Positions 44,150-52,882 of a stretch of DNA of 62,394 nucleotides are shown here, in pieces (position 1 is the first letter of the stretch; each line of letters starts with the position of its first letter). Under the pieces are notes generated by a model, which was not told where the DNA came from, did no database searches, and saw nothing but the letters and a program-made list of their open reading frames with translations. Source of the stretch: an uncultured bacterium. Lineage in GTDB: Bacteria; Pseudomonadota; Gammaproteobacteria; Burkholderiales; Burkholderiaceae_E. The stretch covers positions 1-62,394 of the forward strand of contig CAIZPE010000242.1 in assembly GCA_903934795.1 (NCBI GenBank), in the 5' to 3' direction. The position numbers and the translations under genes are program-made.

Positions 44150-44595
44150 GCCCGATGCCCCAGATCCGCCTTCCGGGGCCGCGGCCCTTTCCGCCCCGGG
44201 TGTCAGCGTTCAACCGCCCGTTCTGGTCGGGTCTGGCCCGCGGCGAGTTGCTCACCACTCGTTGCCGCGCCTGCGGCGCGCTGGGTTTCCCGCCACGCAA
44301 TCTGTGCCGCGGCTGCTGGGGGCGCGAGCTCGACTGGGTGCCGCTTCGCCCGCGAGGCCGCCTCTACAGCTTTACGCGTGTCCATGTGGCGCCGGAAGCC
44401 TTCCGGGCCGAAGTGCCTTATGCCATCGGGCTGATCGACCTCGACGACGGGGTTCGGCTGATGTGTCGGTTGTTGGGCGAGATCGGACCGGCGGATCTCG
44501 ATCAGCCGATGGGCATGGTCGTGCTGGCCCATGACGACGGACTGCTGTTTGGAGCCCGCAGGCTTCAGGGCCCCGAGGATCCGGTCACCCTGTGA
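44146..44595 (+). CDS. OB-fold zinc-ribbon (DUF35) protein, partner of the thiolase-fold protein
   Basis: A 149-residue DUF35-type protein. The zinc ribbon is C-R-A-C followed after eleven residues by C-R-G-C (TTRCRACGALGFPPRNLCRGC), and the OB-fold core follows, with GRLYSFTRVH and VPYAIGLIDLDDGVRLM. In known pairs the DUF35 protein binds a thiolase-like partner and closes its active site. It overlaps the thiolase-like gene by four bases, the usual layout of an obligate pair. Confidence 0.9.
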   Translation: MSPMPQIRLPGPRPFPPRVSAFNRPFWSGLARGELLTTRCRACGALGFPPRNLCRGCWGRELDWVPLRPRGRLYSFTRVHVAPEAFRAEVPYAIGLIDLDDGVRLMCRLLGEIGPADLDQPMGMVVLAHDDGLLFGARRLQGPEDPVTL

Positions 44596-44667
44596 ATGCA
44601 GGCTTGAGGCAAAGGGTGGGTGGCCCGAGAATGCGGGTTGCTTCCCACCACACGCCCGGAGACCACC

Positions 44668-45744
44668 ATGCCGCAGCCTGATCCTTCCCTTTCATCACCC
44701 CGTCGCGGATGGCTGCAGGCGCTTGGCGCCGGTGCCGGCACCATGGCGCTGGGCGGCCCGCTCTCGCTGCTGATGCCGGGCAGCACCGCAGCCCAGCCGC
44801 GTGACCTGATCCTGCGCAAGATCCCGCGCACCGGTGAGACCATTCCGGCGATCGGGCTGGGCACCTATCTCACCTTCGACCTGCTGCCCGGGCAGGCGCG
44901 CGAGCACATCGGCGAGATCATGCGCCGGTTCTGGGAGGGCGGCGGGCAGGTGATCGACACCTCGCCCCTCTACGGCACCGGCGAGATCAGCGTGGGCGAT
45001 TTCGCCGCCGCGATGGGCATCACCCGCAAGATGTTCATCACCAACAAGATCTGGTCCACCGGCGAGTTCCTGGCCGATGACAGCCATGCCCGCAGAAGCC
45101 TCGAGCAATCGATGCAGCGGCTCTGGCGCGAGACCATCGATGTCATGCAGGTGCACAGCCTGGTCAATGTCGACCAGATCCTGCCGGTGCTGCGCAACTG
45201 GAAGCGGGAAGGGCGCATCCGCTACTTCGGGGTCACTCACCACGAACTGCCCTACTTCAACGCGCTCACGCCGTATGTGGAGCGGGGCGAGGTCGACTTC
45301 GTACAGGTGCATTACTCCATCCACACCCGGCTGGCCGAGGAGCGCATCCTGCCGGCGGCGCTCGACAAGGGCATCGCGGTGCAGGTGAACATGCCCTTCG
45401 AGAAGGCGCGCCTGTTCAAGATCGTCGAAGGCCGTCCGCTGCCCGACTTCGCCCGGGAGATCGGCGTGAGCAACTGGGCGCAGTTCTTCCTGAAGTGGGT
45501 GATCTCGCATCCGGCGATCACCTGCGCGATCCCGGCCACCAGCAATCCCGAGCATCAGTCCGAGAACATCGGTGCGCTGCGCGGCCCGCTGCCCGATCGC
45601 GAGATGCGGGCGCGGATGGTTCGGCACATGGAGACCATCCCGGGCTTCGACAAGCTCGCCGAGATGCCGCCGTATCCCGGCAAGGCCTACAACGGCATCA
45701 TCCGGAGGGCGCAGAGCCAGCGCGCGGCCGCAGCGCGCCCTTAG
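44668..45744 (+). CDS. Exported aldo/keto reductase (twin-arginine signal)
   Basis: A 358-residue aldo/keto reductase. It starts with a Tat-type signal (SPRRGWLQALGAGAGTM, then a hydrophobic segment to STAAQ) and so probably acts in the periplasm after folding in the cytoplasm. The catalytic tetrad is visible: Asp in IDTSPLYG, its Tyr, Lys in FITNKIW and His in QVHSLV. A GDFAAAMG helix precedes the NKIW motif and a C-terminal ITCAIPATSNP motif is the NADPH-phosphate site. Exported AKRs are uncommon. It is 72 bases after the OB-fold gene and may or may not be in the same transcript. Confidence 0.85.
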   Translation: MPQPDPSLSSPRRGWLQALGAGAGTMALGGPLSLLMPGSTAAQPRDLILRKIPRTGETIPAIGLGTYLTFDLLPGQAREHIGEIMRRFWEGGGQVIDTSPLYGTGEISVGDFAAAMGITRKMFITNKIWSTGEFLADDSHARRSLEQSMQRLWRETIDVMQVHSLVNVDQILPVLRNWKREGRIRYFGVTHHELPYFNALTPYVERGEVDFVQVHYSIHTRLAEERILPAALDKGIAVQVNMPFEKARLFKIVEGRPLPDFAREIGVSNWAQFFLKWVISHPAITCAIPATSNPEHQSENIGALRGPLPDREMRARMVRHMETIPGFDKLAEMPPYPGKAYNGIIRRAQSQRAAAARP

Positions 45745-45813
45745 TTGAGCGCGTGCGCCTCGTTGGCGGGCACCGGGGCTGATGTCGCGGCCCAGCGAGG
45801 TCCGGGCCCGGTG

Positions 45814-46173
45814 CTACGCGATCAGGCTGATCAGGGTCTGGTTGGACTGCTCCTGCAGGAGCGTGGGCAGCATCGCCGGGTTGGTGGGGAGCGCATTGGT
45901 CCAGTAGGACACCGGGTCTTGATTGGCGCTGAGTTGCGCTTCCTCCGGGGTGATGACCAGGCCCTGGGCGTTGTAGAGCCCCGCCCCGGACGCATTGCCG
46001 GCGCCGAGGGTGACGATCGCCGACTGCAGCGGATCGGCGGGGGTGGCCTGACCGCTGACGGTTTGCGCCGCGGTGATCGGGTTCGGGTTGGTGCTGGATG
46101 CCGGCGTGGTGCCGGTTGGCACCGGCAACTGAGCCAGCAGGCTGGCGTTCAGCGGGTTGAGATCGATGGGCAT
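45814..46173 (-). CDS. Small protein of unknown function (119 residues)
   Basis: I do not recognise this protein. It starts MPIDLNPLNASLLAQLPVP and is rich in Pro, Thr, Asn, Gln and Ala; it has no lysine, cysteine or arginine and no membrane segment. The C-terminus is SYWTNALPTNPAMLPTL followed by LLQEQSNQTLISLIA, with amphipathic character. The start is supported by a strong GGAGG seven bases upstream on the minus strand. A disordered surface, adhesin-like or flagellar-type accessory role is possible but unproven. It lies between an exported reductase and tRNA-Val. Confidence 0.65.
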   Translation of the reverse strand: MPIDLNPLNASLLAQLPVPTGTTPASSTNPNPITAAQTVSGQATPADPLQSAIVTLGAGNASGAGLYNAQGLVITPEEAQLSANQDPVSYWTNALPTNPAMLPTLLQEQSNQTLISLIA

Positions 46174-46254
46174 GTTGCCTCCGGGCAGGTTGCCGCGAGA
46201 ATGCGCCCCAGGGCGCCTGAACGGCGTGATTCCGCGTTGCGGGTGCGATGGCCT

Positions 46255-46280
46255 GACGGTCGTTGCGTGCGACGACCGTC
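46255..46280. repeat. Perfect inverted repeat GACGGTCGT-N8-ACGACCGTC
   Basis: Nine-base perfect arms with an 8-base loop, 82 bases before the start of the small unknown gene. It is not followed by a T-tract on either strand, so it is not a typical terminator; an operator or a structured leader is possible. Confidence 0.7.
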
Positions 46281-46470
46281 TGGAACCCCGCGCTATTGCC
46301 GCATCACGCCTTCCCGAGGTATCGGCAGCAGGTGCCGGGGCTTGAGTCAGGGACGCTGCCGTTCATCGTTCCGGGTTGGCCGTTGATCTGTGATGCGGCG
46401 CCGGTGGTCGGGATCGGGTCCGCCTCGGGTACCGGATGAAGATTCCCGATAAATGGCGATCCGCGCCGGA

Positions 46471-46498
46471 AAAGAAAAACGGCGCCGCGAGGCGCCGT
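46471..46498 (-). terminator. Rho-independent terminator of tRNA-Val
   Basis: An ACGGCGCC/GGCGCCGT hairpin with a 4-base loop is followed on the minus strand by T-rich TTTTCTTT-type sequence. The plus strand also carries TTTTTT after the hairpin, so it may work in both directions. Confidence 0.85.
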
Positions 46499-46513
46499 TT
46501 TTTCTGGGCTGTC

Positions 46514-46588
46514 TGGTGGGCGGCACAGGGTTCGAACCTGTGACCCCTGCCGTGTGAAGGCAGTGCTCTACCGCTGAGCTAGCCGCCC
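46514..46588 (-). tRNA. tRNA-Val (anticodon CAC)
   Basis: On the minus strand the acceptor GGGCGGC pairs with GCCGCCC, then come discriminator A and an encoded CCA. The D arm has AGCTCAGC-GGTAGAGC, the anticodon stem CTGCC/GGCAG encloses the loop TTCACAC with anticodon CAC, and the T arm has GGTTCGAACC. The 75-base total includes CCA. CAC reads the GUG valine codon, common in this GC-rich genome. Confidence 0.96.
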
Positions 46589-46602
46589 GAACGAAGGGCC
46601 GC

Positions 46603-46630
46603 AGTATAGCCGATTGTTTGGCCAAGCCAA
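46603..46630 (-). promoter_or_regulatory. Promoter of tRNA-Val
   Basis: On the minus strand TTGGCT (46630-46625), 16 bases, then TATACT (46608-46603), 14 bases before the tRNA. The -35 abuts that of the divergent nrdJ promoter. Confidence 0.65.
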
Positions 46631-46646
46631 GTCGAGGGGGGATAAT
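46618..46646 (+). promoter_or_regulatory. Promoter of nrdJ, divergent from tRNA-Val
   Basis: TTGGCC (46618-46623), 17 bases, then GATAAT (46641-46646), 53 bases before the nrdJ ATG. The two divergent promoters are interleaved: their -35 hexamers lie next to each other at 46618-46630. Confidence 0.55.
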
Positions 46647-46698
46647 CCCTGCCCCGGATCGCGCTCGCGCGGTCTTCGCCTTGTCTGCAGGAACCCCC

Positions 46699-49593
46699 AT
46701 GAAGCACGACGATGTCGCCACCGCCCTGCCCGAGCAGGAGGTCTCCCTCGATGTTCTCCTCGAGAAGTACGCCAAGGGCGACGAGCGCACCCCGCAGGAC
46801 ATCCGCCGGCGCGTGGCGGCGGCCCTGGCCTCGCTCGAGCCGGTGGCCGAGCGCGAGCGCTGGCAGGCGGACTTTCTCTGGGCCATGGAGAACGGCTTCA
46901 TCCCGGCGGGGCGGATCAACTCGGCTGCCGGCACCGGCATTGCCGCCACGCTGATCAACTGCTTCGTGCAGCCGATCGGCGATGCGGTCTGGGGCTACGC
47001 CGAAGACGGCACGCCCGGCATCTACGCGGCCCTGCAGGAGGCCGCCGAGACCATGCGCCGCGGCGGCGGCGTGGGCTACGACTTCTCGGCCATCCGCCCG
47101 GTGGGCGCCTGGGTGGCCGGCACCCGCTCGCGGGCCTCGGGGCCGGTCTCGTACATGAGGGTCTTCGACAAGAGCTGCGAGACGCTCGAGTCGGCCGGAG
47201 CGCGTCGCGGCGCGCAGATGGCGGTCCTGCGCATTGACCATCCCGACATCGAAGGCTTCATCCACGCCAAGCGTGACGGCTCCCTCACCAACTTCAACAC
47301 CTCGGTGGCGGTGACCGACGACTTCATGCAGGCGGTGCAGGCCGACGCATCCTTCGCGCTGGTGCATCGCGCCGCGCCCTTCGAGCGCGACCAGGCCCGG
47401 CAGCGCGCCGACGGTCTGTGGGTCTACCGCGAGGTGCCGGCGCGCGCGCTGTGGGACCAGATCATGCGGTCCACCTATGACCACGCCGAGCCGGGTGTGA
47501 TCTTCATCGACCGGGTCAATCGCGACAACAATCTTGCCTACTGCGAGACCATCGCCGCCACCAATCCCTGCGGCGAGCAGGCGCTGCCGCCCTATGGCTG
47601 CTGCGATCTCGGATCGCTGAACCTCACCCGGTTCGTGAGCGAGCCCTTCACCGAGACCGCGGCGGTCGACTGGGACCGCTATCGCGGCGTGGTGCGGCTG
47701 GCGGTGCGCGCGCTCGACAATGTGCTCGACCTCACCCTGTGGCCGCTGCCGGCGCAGGCGCGCGAGGCCCAGGCCAAGCGGCGCATCGGCCTGGGCTTCA
47801 CCGGCCTGGGCAATGCGCTGACCATGCTGCGGCTGCGCTACGACAGCGATGTCGGGCGCGAGATGGCGGCCCGCTTCGCCCGCGAGATGCGTGACACCGC
47901 CTACGCGGCCTCGGTTGAACTGGCCCGAGAGCGAGGCGCCTTCCCGCTCTTCCAGGCCGATGCCTATCTGGCCGAGCCGCATGCCGCCTCTCGCCTGCCG
48001 CAGCCCATCCAGGAGGCGATCCGCGCGCATGGCATCCGCAACTCGCACCTGATGTCGGTGGCGCCCACCGGCACCATCTCGATCGCCTTTGCCGGCAACG
48101 CCTCCGGCGGCATCGAGCCGGCCTTCTCCTACACCTACACCCGTCGCAAGCGCATGCCCGACGGCTCGCGGCGCGAGTACGCGGTCGAAGACCATGCCTG
48201 GCGCCTGTACCGGCACCTCGGCGGCAACACCGATGCGCTGCCGGCGTACTTCGTGTCGGCGATGGAGATCCCGGCGCTCGATCACATGCGCATGAGCGCG
48301 GCGGTCCAGCCCTTCGTCGATTCGGCGATCAGCAAGACGGTCAATGTCGCCGAGGACTATCCCTACGAGGACTTTCGCGAGCTCTACCTCGAGGCCTGGC
48401 GCGCCGGACTCAAGGGCATCACCACCTATCGTCCCAATGCCGTGCTCGGTTCGGTGCTGAGCGTGAGCCAGCCTGCCGCGCCCGCGCCCAGCCCGGTCAT
48501 GCCGCAGGATCTGCAGCACGATGCCGATCGGCGCCTGCGCCTGGAGTCGGTGCCGCAGCCGGCCCTGGCCTCGCTGCGCTGGCCGGGCAGGCCCGCGCTG
48601 CCGGCGGGCAACCTCGCCTGGTCCTACCTGGTCGAGCCGGTCGATCAGCGCGCCTCGTTCGCGATCTTCATCGGCCAGACCGACGAGACGCCACCCGGTG
48701 GGCAGGCCGCGCGCCCGGTTCCCTTCGAGACCTGGGTGAATGGCAACGAGCAGCCTCGCGGGCTGGGCGCCATCGCCAAGACCCTGTCGATGGACATGCG
48801 CTCCAACGACCGGGCCTGGCTGCGCCTGAAGCTCGATGCGCTCGCCGCCACCCGGGACGACATGCCGCTGGTGCTGCCGTTTCCGCCCGATGGCGCGCTG
48901 CAGACCCGAGCCGGCGTGGTCGCCGCCTTTGCCGAGATCGTGCGCTACCGCTGCGAGCAGCTGGGCGTCTTCCAGGACACGCCCGATGCGGCCACCCCGA
49001 TGATCGACGCGATGCTGTTCCGGGCCGAGCCCAAGTCGGGCCCGCTGGGCACGCTCTCCTGGACCGCCGACATCGTCAACCCGGCCACCCGCGATGACTT
49101 CGTGCTCGGCGTGAAGGAGCTGCAGCTGCCCGATGGTTCTCGGCGGCCGTACTCGATCTGGCTGGCCGGCGACTATCCGCGGGTGCTCGACGGCCTGTGC
49201 AAGCTGCTCTCGCTCGACATGCGGGTGATCGATGTCAGCTGGGTGGGGCTGAAGCTGCGCAAGCTGCTCTCGTTCGGCGAACTCAATGGCTCGTTCTGGG
49301 CGCCGGTACCCGGCGAAGGCCGCCAGCAGGTTTGGCCGAGCACGGTGGCCTACCTGGCCGCGCTCATCCTGCATCGCTATCGGGTGCTCGGCCTGCTCGA
49401 CGCGGAGGGCTGCGCGATCGGCGGGGTGGCGGCGCTGGCCCGGCCGCAATCGAGCAGCGGTCAGGGCGAGGCGCCAAGCGCTTCGCCGGTCATCCCCGGC
49501 TTTGCCTGCCCGGCCTGTGGCACCCGCGCCTACATCCGCAAGGACGGCTGCCTGTTCTGCACCGCCTGCGGGCACCAGGGGGAGTGCGGCTGA
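46699..49593 (+). CDS. nrdJ: Adenosylcobalamin-dependent (class II) ribonucleotide reductase
   Basis: A 964-residue B12-dependent RNR that makes deoxyribonucleotides with or without oxygen. The redox cysteine is Cys88 in TLINCFVQP, and the radical-site motif is NPCGEQ (Asn289, Cys291, Glu293). Further family motifs are [15 protein letters not shown] and VAPTGTISI. After about residue 600 there are two TSCPD-like repeats (one with [10 protein letters not shown], the other with [10 protein letters not shown]), then a C-terminal zinc ribbon (CPAC and CTAC). B12 is bound in the N-terminal half of the barrel in this family. Class I RNR genes are not in the window. AGGA precedes the ATG. It is divergent from tRNA-Val. 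No cobalamin riboswitch was seen in the 110-base leader. Confidence 0.95.
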   Translation: MKHDDVATALPEQEVSLDVLLEKYAKGDERTPQDIRRRVAAALASLEPVAERERWQADFLWAMENGFIPAGRINSAAGTGIAATLINCFVQPIGDAVWGYAEDGTPGIYAALQEAAETMRRGGGVGYDFSAIRPVGAWVAGTRSRASGPVSYMRVFDKSCETLESAGARRGAQMAVLRIDHPDIEGFIHAKRDGSLTNFNTSVAVTDDFMQAVQADASFALVHRAAPFERDQARQRADGLWVYREVPARALWDQIMRSTYDHAEPGVIFIDRVNRDNNLAYCETIAATNPCGEQALPPYGCCDLGSLNLTRFVSEPFTETAAVDWDRYRGVVRLAVRALDNVLDLTLWPLPAQAREAQAKRRIGLGFTGLGNALTMLRLRYDSDVGREMAARFAREMRDTAYAASVELARERGAFPLFQADAYLAEPHAASRLPQPIQEAIRAHGIRNSHLMSVAPTGTISIAFAGNASGGIEPAFSYTYTRRKRMPDGSRREYAVEDHAWRLYRHLGGNTDALPAYFVSAMEIPALDHMRMSAAVQPFVDSAISKTVNVAEDYPYEDFRELYLEAWRAGLKGITTYRPNAVLGSVLSVSQPAAPAPSPVMPQDLQHDADRRLRLESVPQPALASLRWPGRPALPAGNLAWSYLVEPVDQRASFAIFIGQTDETPPGGQAARPVPFETWVNGNEQPRGLGAIAKTLSMDMRSNDRAWLRLKLDALAATRDDMPLVLPFPPDGALQTRAGVVAAFAEIVRYRCEQLGVFQDTPDAATPMIDAMLFRAEPKSGPLGTLSWTADIVNPATRDDFVLGVKELQLPDGSRRPYSIWLAGDYPRVLDGLCKLLSLDMRVIDVSWVGLKLRKLLSFGELNGSFWAPVPGEGRQQVWPSTVAYLAALILHRYRVLGLLDAEGCAIGGVAALARPQSSSGQGEAPSASPVIPGFACPACGTRAYIRKDGCLFCTACGHQGECG

Positions 49594-49620
49594 ACGGGCG
49601 CTGCCGCGCTCGGGCGGGCC

Positions 49621-49648
49621 GGCGCGGGCGGACCGGCGCGGGCGGACC
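49621..49648 (+). repeat. 14-base tandem repeat GGCGCGGGCGGACC x2
   Basis: Two perfect copies follow the nrdJ stop, and a degenerate GGCTGAACGG repeat lies just beyond them (49653-49677). The tract fills the 112-base gap between nrdJ and the convergent gshA. Confidence 0.85.
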
Positions 49649-49705
49649 GGCGTGGCTGAACGGCACGGCTGAACGGCGGCGGCGCCAGGCCCGCGCTCGA
49701 GCGGT

Positions 49706-51298
49706 TCAGGCCGGCAGCCGGAACTGCTCGCCGCTCATCAGTGGCTGTTCGATGTAGCGCGCCCGGTAGGTCTCGAAGGGCAGGGTGTCGGCGGCCTCGA
49801 TGCGGCGCTGCTCCTTCAGCGAGTCCTGCGCCATCGCCTGCCAGCGGGCCGACCAGTTCGGGTCCTGCGGGTGCCGGGCCAGCACGTCACGGTGGGCGAG
49901 GGTCTGCGCCAGTCCGAAACCGATGAAGGAGTGATCGGGCCGCGCCGCGATGCCCGCGAGCACCCGCGCCGAGGGCAGGGTGTCGGGGGCTCGCAGGGCG
50001 CGGGCTGCGGCGTCCAGCGCATCACGATGGGCCGCGCCGCCATGGGCGTCGTCCAGCGCCTGCGCGATCGGTGCGCATTCCGCCAGCAGTTGTGCGGCCC
50101 AGTCGCTCAGCGCGATCTCGGCATCCCCACGGCGCAGGTTCAGGCCCGGCTCGCGTCCGCGATCGGCGATGCGATGCTGGTTGGCCAGCAGCGCGGCGAT
50201 CTCGGCGGGCGAATCGGGCGGGCTCTCCTGCAGCAGGCAGTGCAGCAGAAAGACATCGAGGAACTTCATGGTGGCCGCGCCGATCCCCACCGGCTGGAAG
50301 GGGTCGATGTCCATGCAGCGCACCTCGACATACTCCACCCCGCGCTCGCCCAGCGCGTGGAGCGGGCGCTCGCCCGAACGGATGCGCCGCTTGGGCCGGA
50401 TGCTGCCGTAGAACTCGTTCTCGATCTGCAGCAGGGTGGTGGAGAGTTGTCGGTAGTCGTCGCCCTCGCGCACCCCGATCGCCTCATAGGGCGGATAAGG
50501 CTCGGTGAGCGCGCGGTTGAGCGAGGCGGCATAGCCGGCGAGGCTGTTGTAGCTCACCGCCAGCGCCGACTGCGCATCGCTCTGGTAGCCCAGCGGCCCC
50601 ATGCGCAGCGAGGTGGCATGCGGCAGGTAGAGGCTGTCGTCTGACAGTGGTGCCAGCGCATGGCTGCGCCCGGCCACGAAGCAGCGCGAGACCGCCGGCG
50701 ATGCGCCGAACAGCACCAGCAGCAGCCAGGAATGGCGGCGGAAGTTGCGGATCAGCGAGAAGTAGCCTGCGTTGCGGTAGGCCTCGAGGCTGCCGCCGCG
50801 GGCCTCGGCCGCCTGCAGGGCCGGCCAGGCGCCCGCCGGCAGCGAGAAGTTGTAGTGGATGCCCGAGATGGTCTGCATCCGCCGTCCGTAGCGGTGCGCG
50901 AGGCCATTGCGGTAGACCGTCTTGGAGCGGCCGACATTGGAGCTGCCATAGCGCCCGAGCGGGATGTCGCGGTCCCGAGCCGGAAGCCGGCAGGGCATGC
51001 TCGCGCCCCACATCAGCTCATCGCCCAGCTCCTTGCAGACGGCCTGATGGATCTCCACCAGCTCGGCCTCGCAGGCTTCGGCGGTGGTGTGGACCCCGGT
51101 GATCAGCTCCAGCTGCGATTCGCTGAAGTCGGTGGTGATGTGCGGATGGGTGAGGGCGCTGCCCAGGCCGGCGGGATGCGGGGTCTGCGCGAGCACCGCA
51201 TCGGCGCCAACCCGCAGCCCTTCCTTCTCGATGCCACGCAGCATGCTGGTGAGCAGCGTGCGGTCGAGGGCTTTCAGCAGCGTATGCAGTCGATTCAA
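49706..51298 (-). CDS. gshA: Glutamate-cysteine ligase, type I
   Basis: A 530-residue enzyme that catalyses the first step of glutathione synthesis in the cytoplasm. Type I (proteobacterial) markers are GIEKEGLRV at the start, HPHITTDFSESQLELIT, WGASMPCRLP, GRYGSSNVGRSK, RMQTISGIHYNFS and YVEVRCMDIDPF. Length fits the family. It is divergent from gltX, with about 140 bases between the starts, and convergent with nrdJ. It supplies glutathione for gloB and other enzymes. Confidence 0.96.
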   Translation of the reverse strand: MNRLHTLLKALDRTLLTSMLRGIEKEGLRVGADAVLAQTPHPAGLGSALTHPHITTDFSESQLELITGVHTTAEACEAELVEIHQAVCKELGDELMWGASMPCRLPARDRDIPLGRYGSSNVGRSKTVYRNGLAHRYGRRMQTISGIHYNFSLPAGAWPALQAAEARGGSLEAYRNAGYFSLIRNFRRHSWLLLVLFGASPAVSRCFVAGRSHALAPLSDDSLYLPHATSLRMGPLGYQSDAQSALAVSYNSLAGYAASLNRALTEPYPPYEAIGVREGDDYRQLSTTLLQIENEFYGSIRPKRRIRSGERPLHALGERGVEYVEVRCMDIDPFQPVGIGAATMKFLDVFLLHCLLQESPPDSPAEIAALLANQHRIADRGREPGLNLRRGDAEIALSDWAAQLLAECAPIAQALDDAHGGAAHRDALDAAARALRAPDTLPSARVLAGIAARPDHSFIGFGLAQTLAHRDVLARHPQDPNWSARWQAMAQDSLKEQRRIEAADTLPFETYRARYIEQPLMSGEQFRLPA

Positions 51299-51426
51299 GT
51301 GGGTTCCCCGGTGACGAGGGATGCTTTTACCCTATTCCTGCGCGCCGCGTCGGGCGTGCGCCGGGCAGACGGTTCGCCCACGCCGGCGACAGAGCGGGGC
51401 GGCCGCGATTCCTGACCGGCATTCGA

Positions 51427-51432
51427 TAGAAT
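51427..51432 (+). promoter_or_regulatory. Candidate -10 box close to the gltX start
   Basis: TAGAAT lies 8 bases before the gltX ATG, so a transcript from it would be nearly leaderless. The ATG has no clear ribosome binding site, which is consistent with this. No good -35 is present. Confidence 0.35.
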
Positions 51433-51440
51433 CGCGCCCC

Positions 51441-52862
51441 ATGACCGGATCCCACACCCAGGTTCGCACGCGCTTTGCGCCCAGCCCCACCGGCTTTCTG
51501 CACATCGGCGGGGCGCGCACCGCGCTCTATGCCTGGGCCTTCGCCCGGCACCACGGCGGCACCTTCATCCTGCGCATCGAGGACACCGATGTGGAGCGCT
51601 CCACCCCCGAGGCGGTGCAGGCCATTCTCGACGGCATGCAGTGGCTGGGGCTCATGCCCGATGAAGGTCCGTTCTACCAGATGCGCCGCATGGATCGCTA
51701 TCGCGAGGTCATTGCGCAGATGCTGCAGGCCGGCACCGCGTACCGGTGCTGGTGCAGCCGGGAGGAGCTCGACGCCATGCGCGCCGGCCAGGAGGCGCGA
51801 GGCGAAAAGCCACGCTATGACGGCCGCTGGCGGCCCGAGCCCGGCCGCGTACTGCCCGAGCCGCCGCCAGGCGTGCCGCCGGTGATCCGGTTTCGCAACG
51901 CGCGCGACGGCGTGGTCGCCTGGGATGATCTGGTCAAGGGACCGATCGAGATCGCCAATGCCGAGCTCGACGACCTGATCATCGCCCGCTCCGACGGCAC
52001 GCCCACCTACAACTTCTGCGTGGTGGTCGATGACTGGGACATGCGCATCACCCATGTCATCCGGGGCGACGACCATGTCAACAACACGCCGCGCCAGATC
52101 AACATTCTTGCGGCGCTGGGCGCCATGCTGCCGCGGTATGGCCATGTGCCCATGATCCACGGCCCCGATGGCCAGAAGCTCTCCAAGCGGCATGGTGCGG
52201 TCTCGGTGATGCAGTACCAGGCCGACGGCTACCTGCCCGAGGCGGTGATCAACTACCTTGCCCGCCTGGGCTGGAGCCACGGCGATGCCGAGGTGTTCTC
52301 GCGCGAGCAGTTCGTGGCCTGGTTCGATGGCGCCCACATCAGCCGCTCGCCCGCGCGCTTCGACTTCGACAAGCTGCGCTGGTTGAACAACCACCACATC
52401 AAGGCCACCGATGATGCCGCGCTGGCCGCCGAGGTGGCACCGCGCCTGCACGATCACGGGGTGGCCGATCCGGATGCCAGCGGGGTGGATCTTGCCGCGG
52501 TCTGCGGGCTGCTCAAGGAGCGCTGCGGCACGCTCGAGGAACTCGCCGAGAGCGCGATGATGTTCTACCTTGCGCCCCACGGCGTTTCCGAGGCACTGCA
52601 GGCGGCGCTGTCCGCTCCGGCAGCGGCTGCGCTGCGCGAGTTCGCCGTTGCCGCCGAGACCGTGCCCTGGACGCGCGATGCGCTGGCCGCGCTCATCCGC
52701 CAGAGCGTGTCGGCGCATGGCCTGAAGATGCCGCAGTTCGGGCTGCCGGCGCGACTCATGCTCTTCGGTCGCCCGCAGACGCCGGCACTGGAGGCCGTGC
52801 TGGCCCTGCTGCCCCGCGCGCAGGCGCTGCGTCGCCTGCATGCCGGGCTCGCGCCGGCCTGA
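51441..52862 (+). CDS. gltX: Glutamyl-tRNA synthetase
   Basis: A 473-residue class I aminoacyl-tRNA synthetase that charges tRNA-Glu. The HIGH-type motif is [17 protein letters not shown] (residue 21 on) and the KMSKS-type motif is [12 protein letters not shown]. Other markers are [10 protein letters not shown] and [12 protein letters not shown]. Length is that of normal GluRS. The ATG at 51441 gives a short tail before VRTRFAPSP, and no better start is seen. Confidence 0.97.
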   Translation: MTGSHTQVRTRFAPSPTGFLHIGGARTALYAWAFARHHGGTFILRIEDTDVERSTPEAVQAILDGMQWLGLMPDEGPFYQMRRMDRYREVIAQMLQAGTAYRCWCSREELDAMRAGQEARGEKPRYDGRWRPEPGRVLPEPPPGVPPVIRFRNARDGVVAWDDLVKGPIEIANAELDDLIIARSDGTPTYNFCVVVDDWDMRITHVIRGDDHVNNTPRQINILAALGAMLPRYGHVPMIHGPDGQKLSKRHGAVSVMQYQADGYLPEAVINYLARLGWSHGDAEVFSREQFVAWFDGAHISRSPARFDFDKLRWLNNHHIKATDDAALAAEVAPRLHDHGVADPDASGVDLAAVCGLLKERCGTLEELAESAMMFYLAPHGVSEALQAALSAPAAAALREFAVAAETVPWTRDALAALIRQSVSAHGLKMPQFGLPARLMLFGRPQTPALEAVLALLPRAQALRRLHAGLAPA

Positions 52863-52882
52863 GGCCGGCGCGCGGCGCCTGC

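Larger units (their letters stand above)
46174..46513. other. Intergenic gap with an inverted repeat and a terminator
   Basis: This 340-base stretch separates the small unknown gene from tRNA-Val. I see no protein gene. It contains a perfect 9-base inverted repeat (46255-46280) and the terminator hairpin of the tRNA (46471-46498). Confidence 0.6.

Noticed and set aside
46589-46698. Cobalamin riboswitch in front of the B12-dependent nrdJ
   Set aside because: The gap is only 110 bases, contains two promoters, and no B12-box-like conserved segment was seen.
46579-49575. 998-codon open frame antisense to nrdJ
   Set aside because: Its composition is that of a GC-rich shadow (many Arg, Gly, His, Gln), and no known domain shows. 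nrdJ on the other strand has full family motifs.
51327-52841. 504-codon open frame antisense to gltX
   Set aside because: Shadow of gltX with no domain signature. The same reasoning applies to the long antisense frames at 9166-10773 and 57092-58804.
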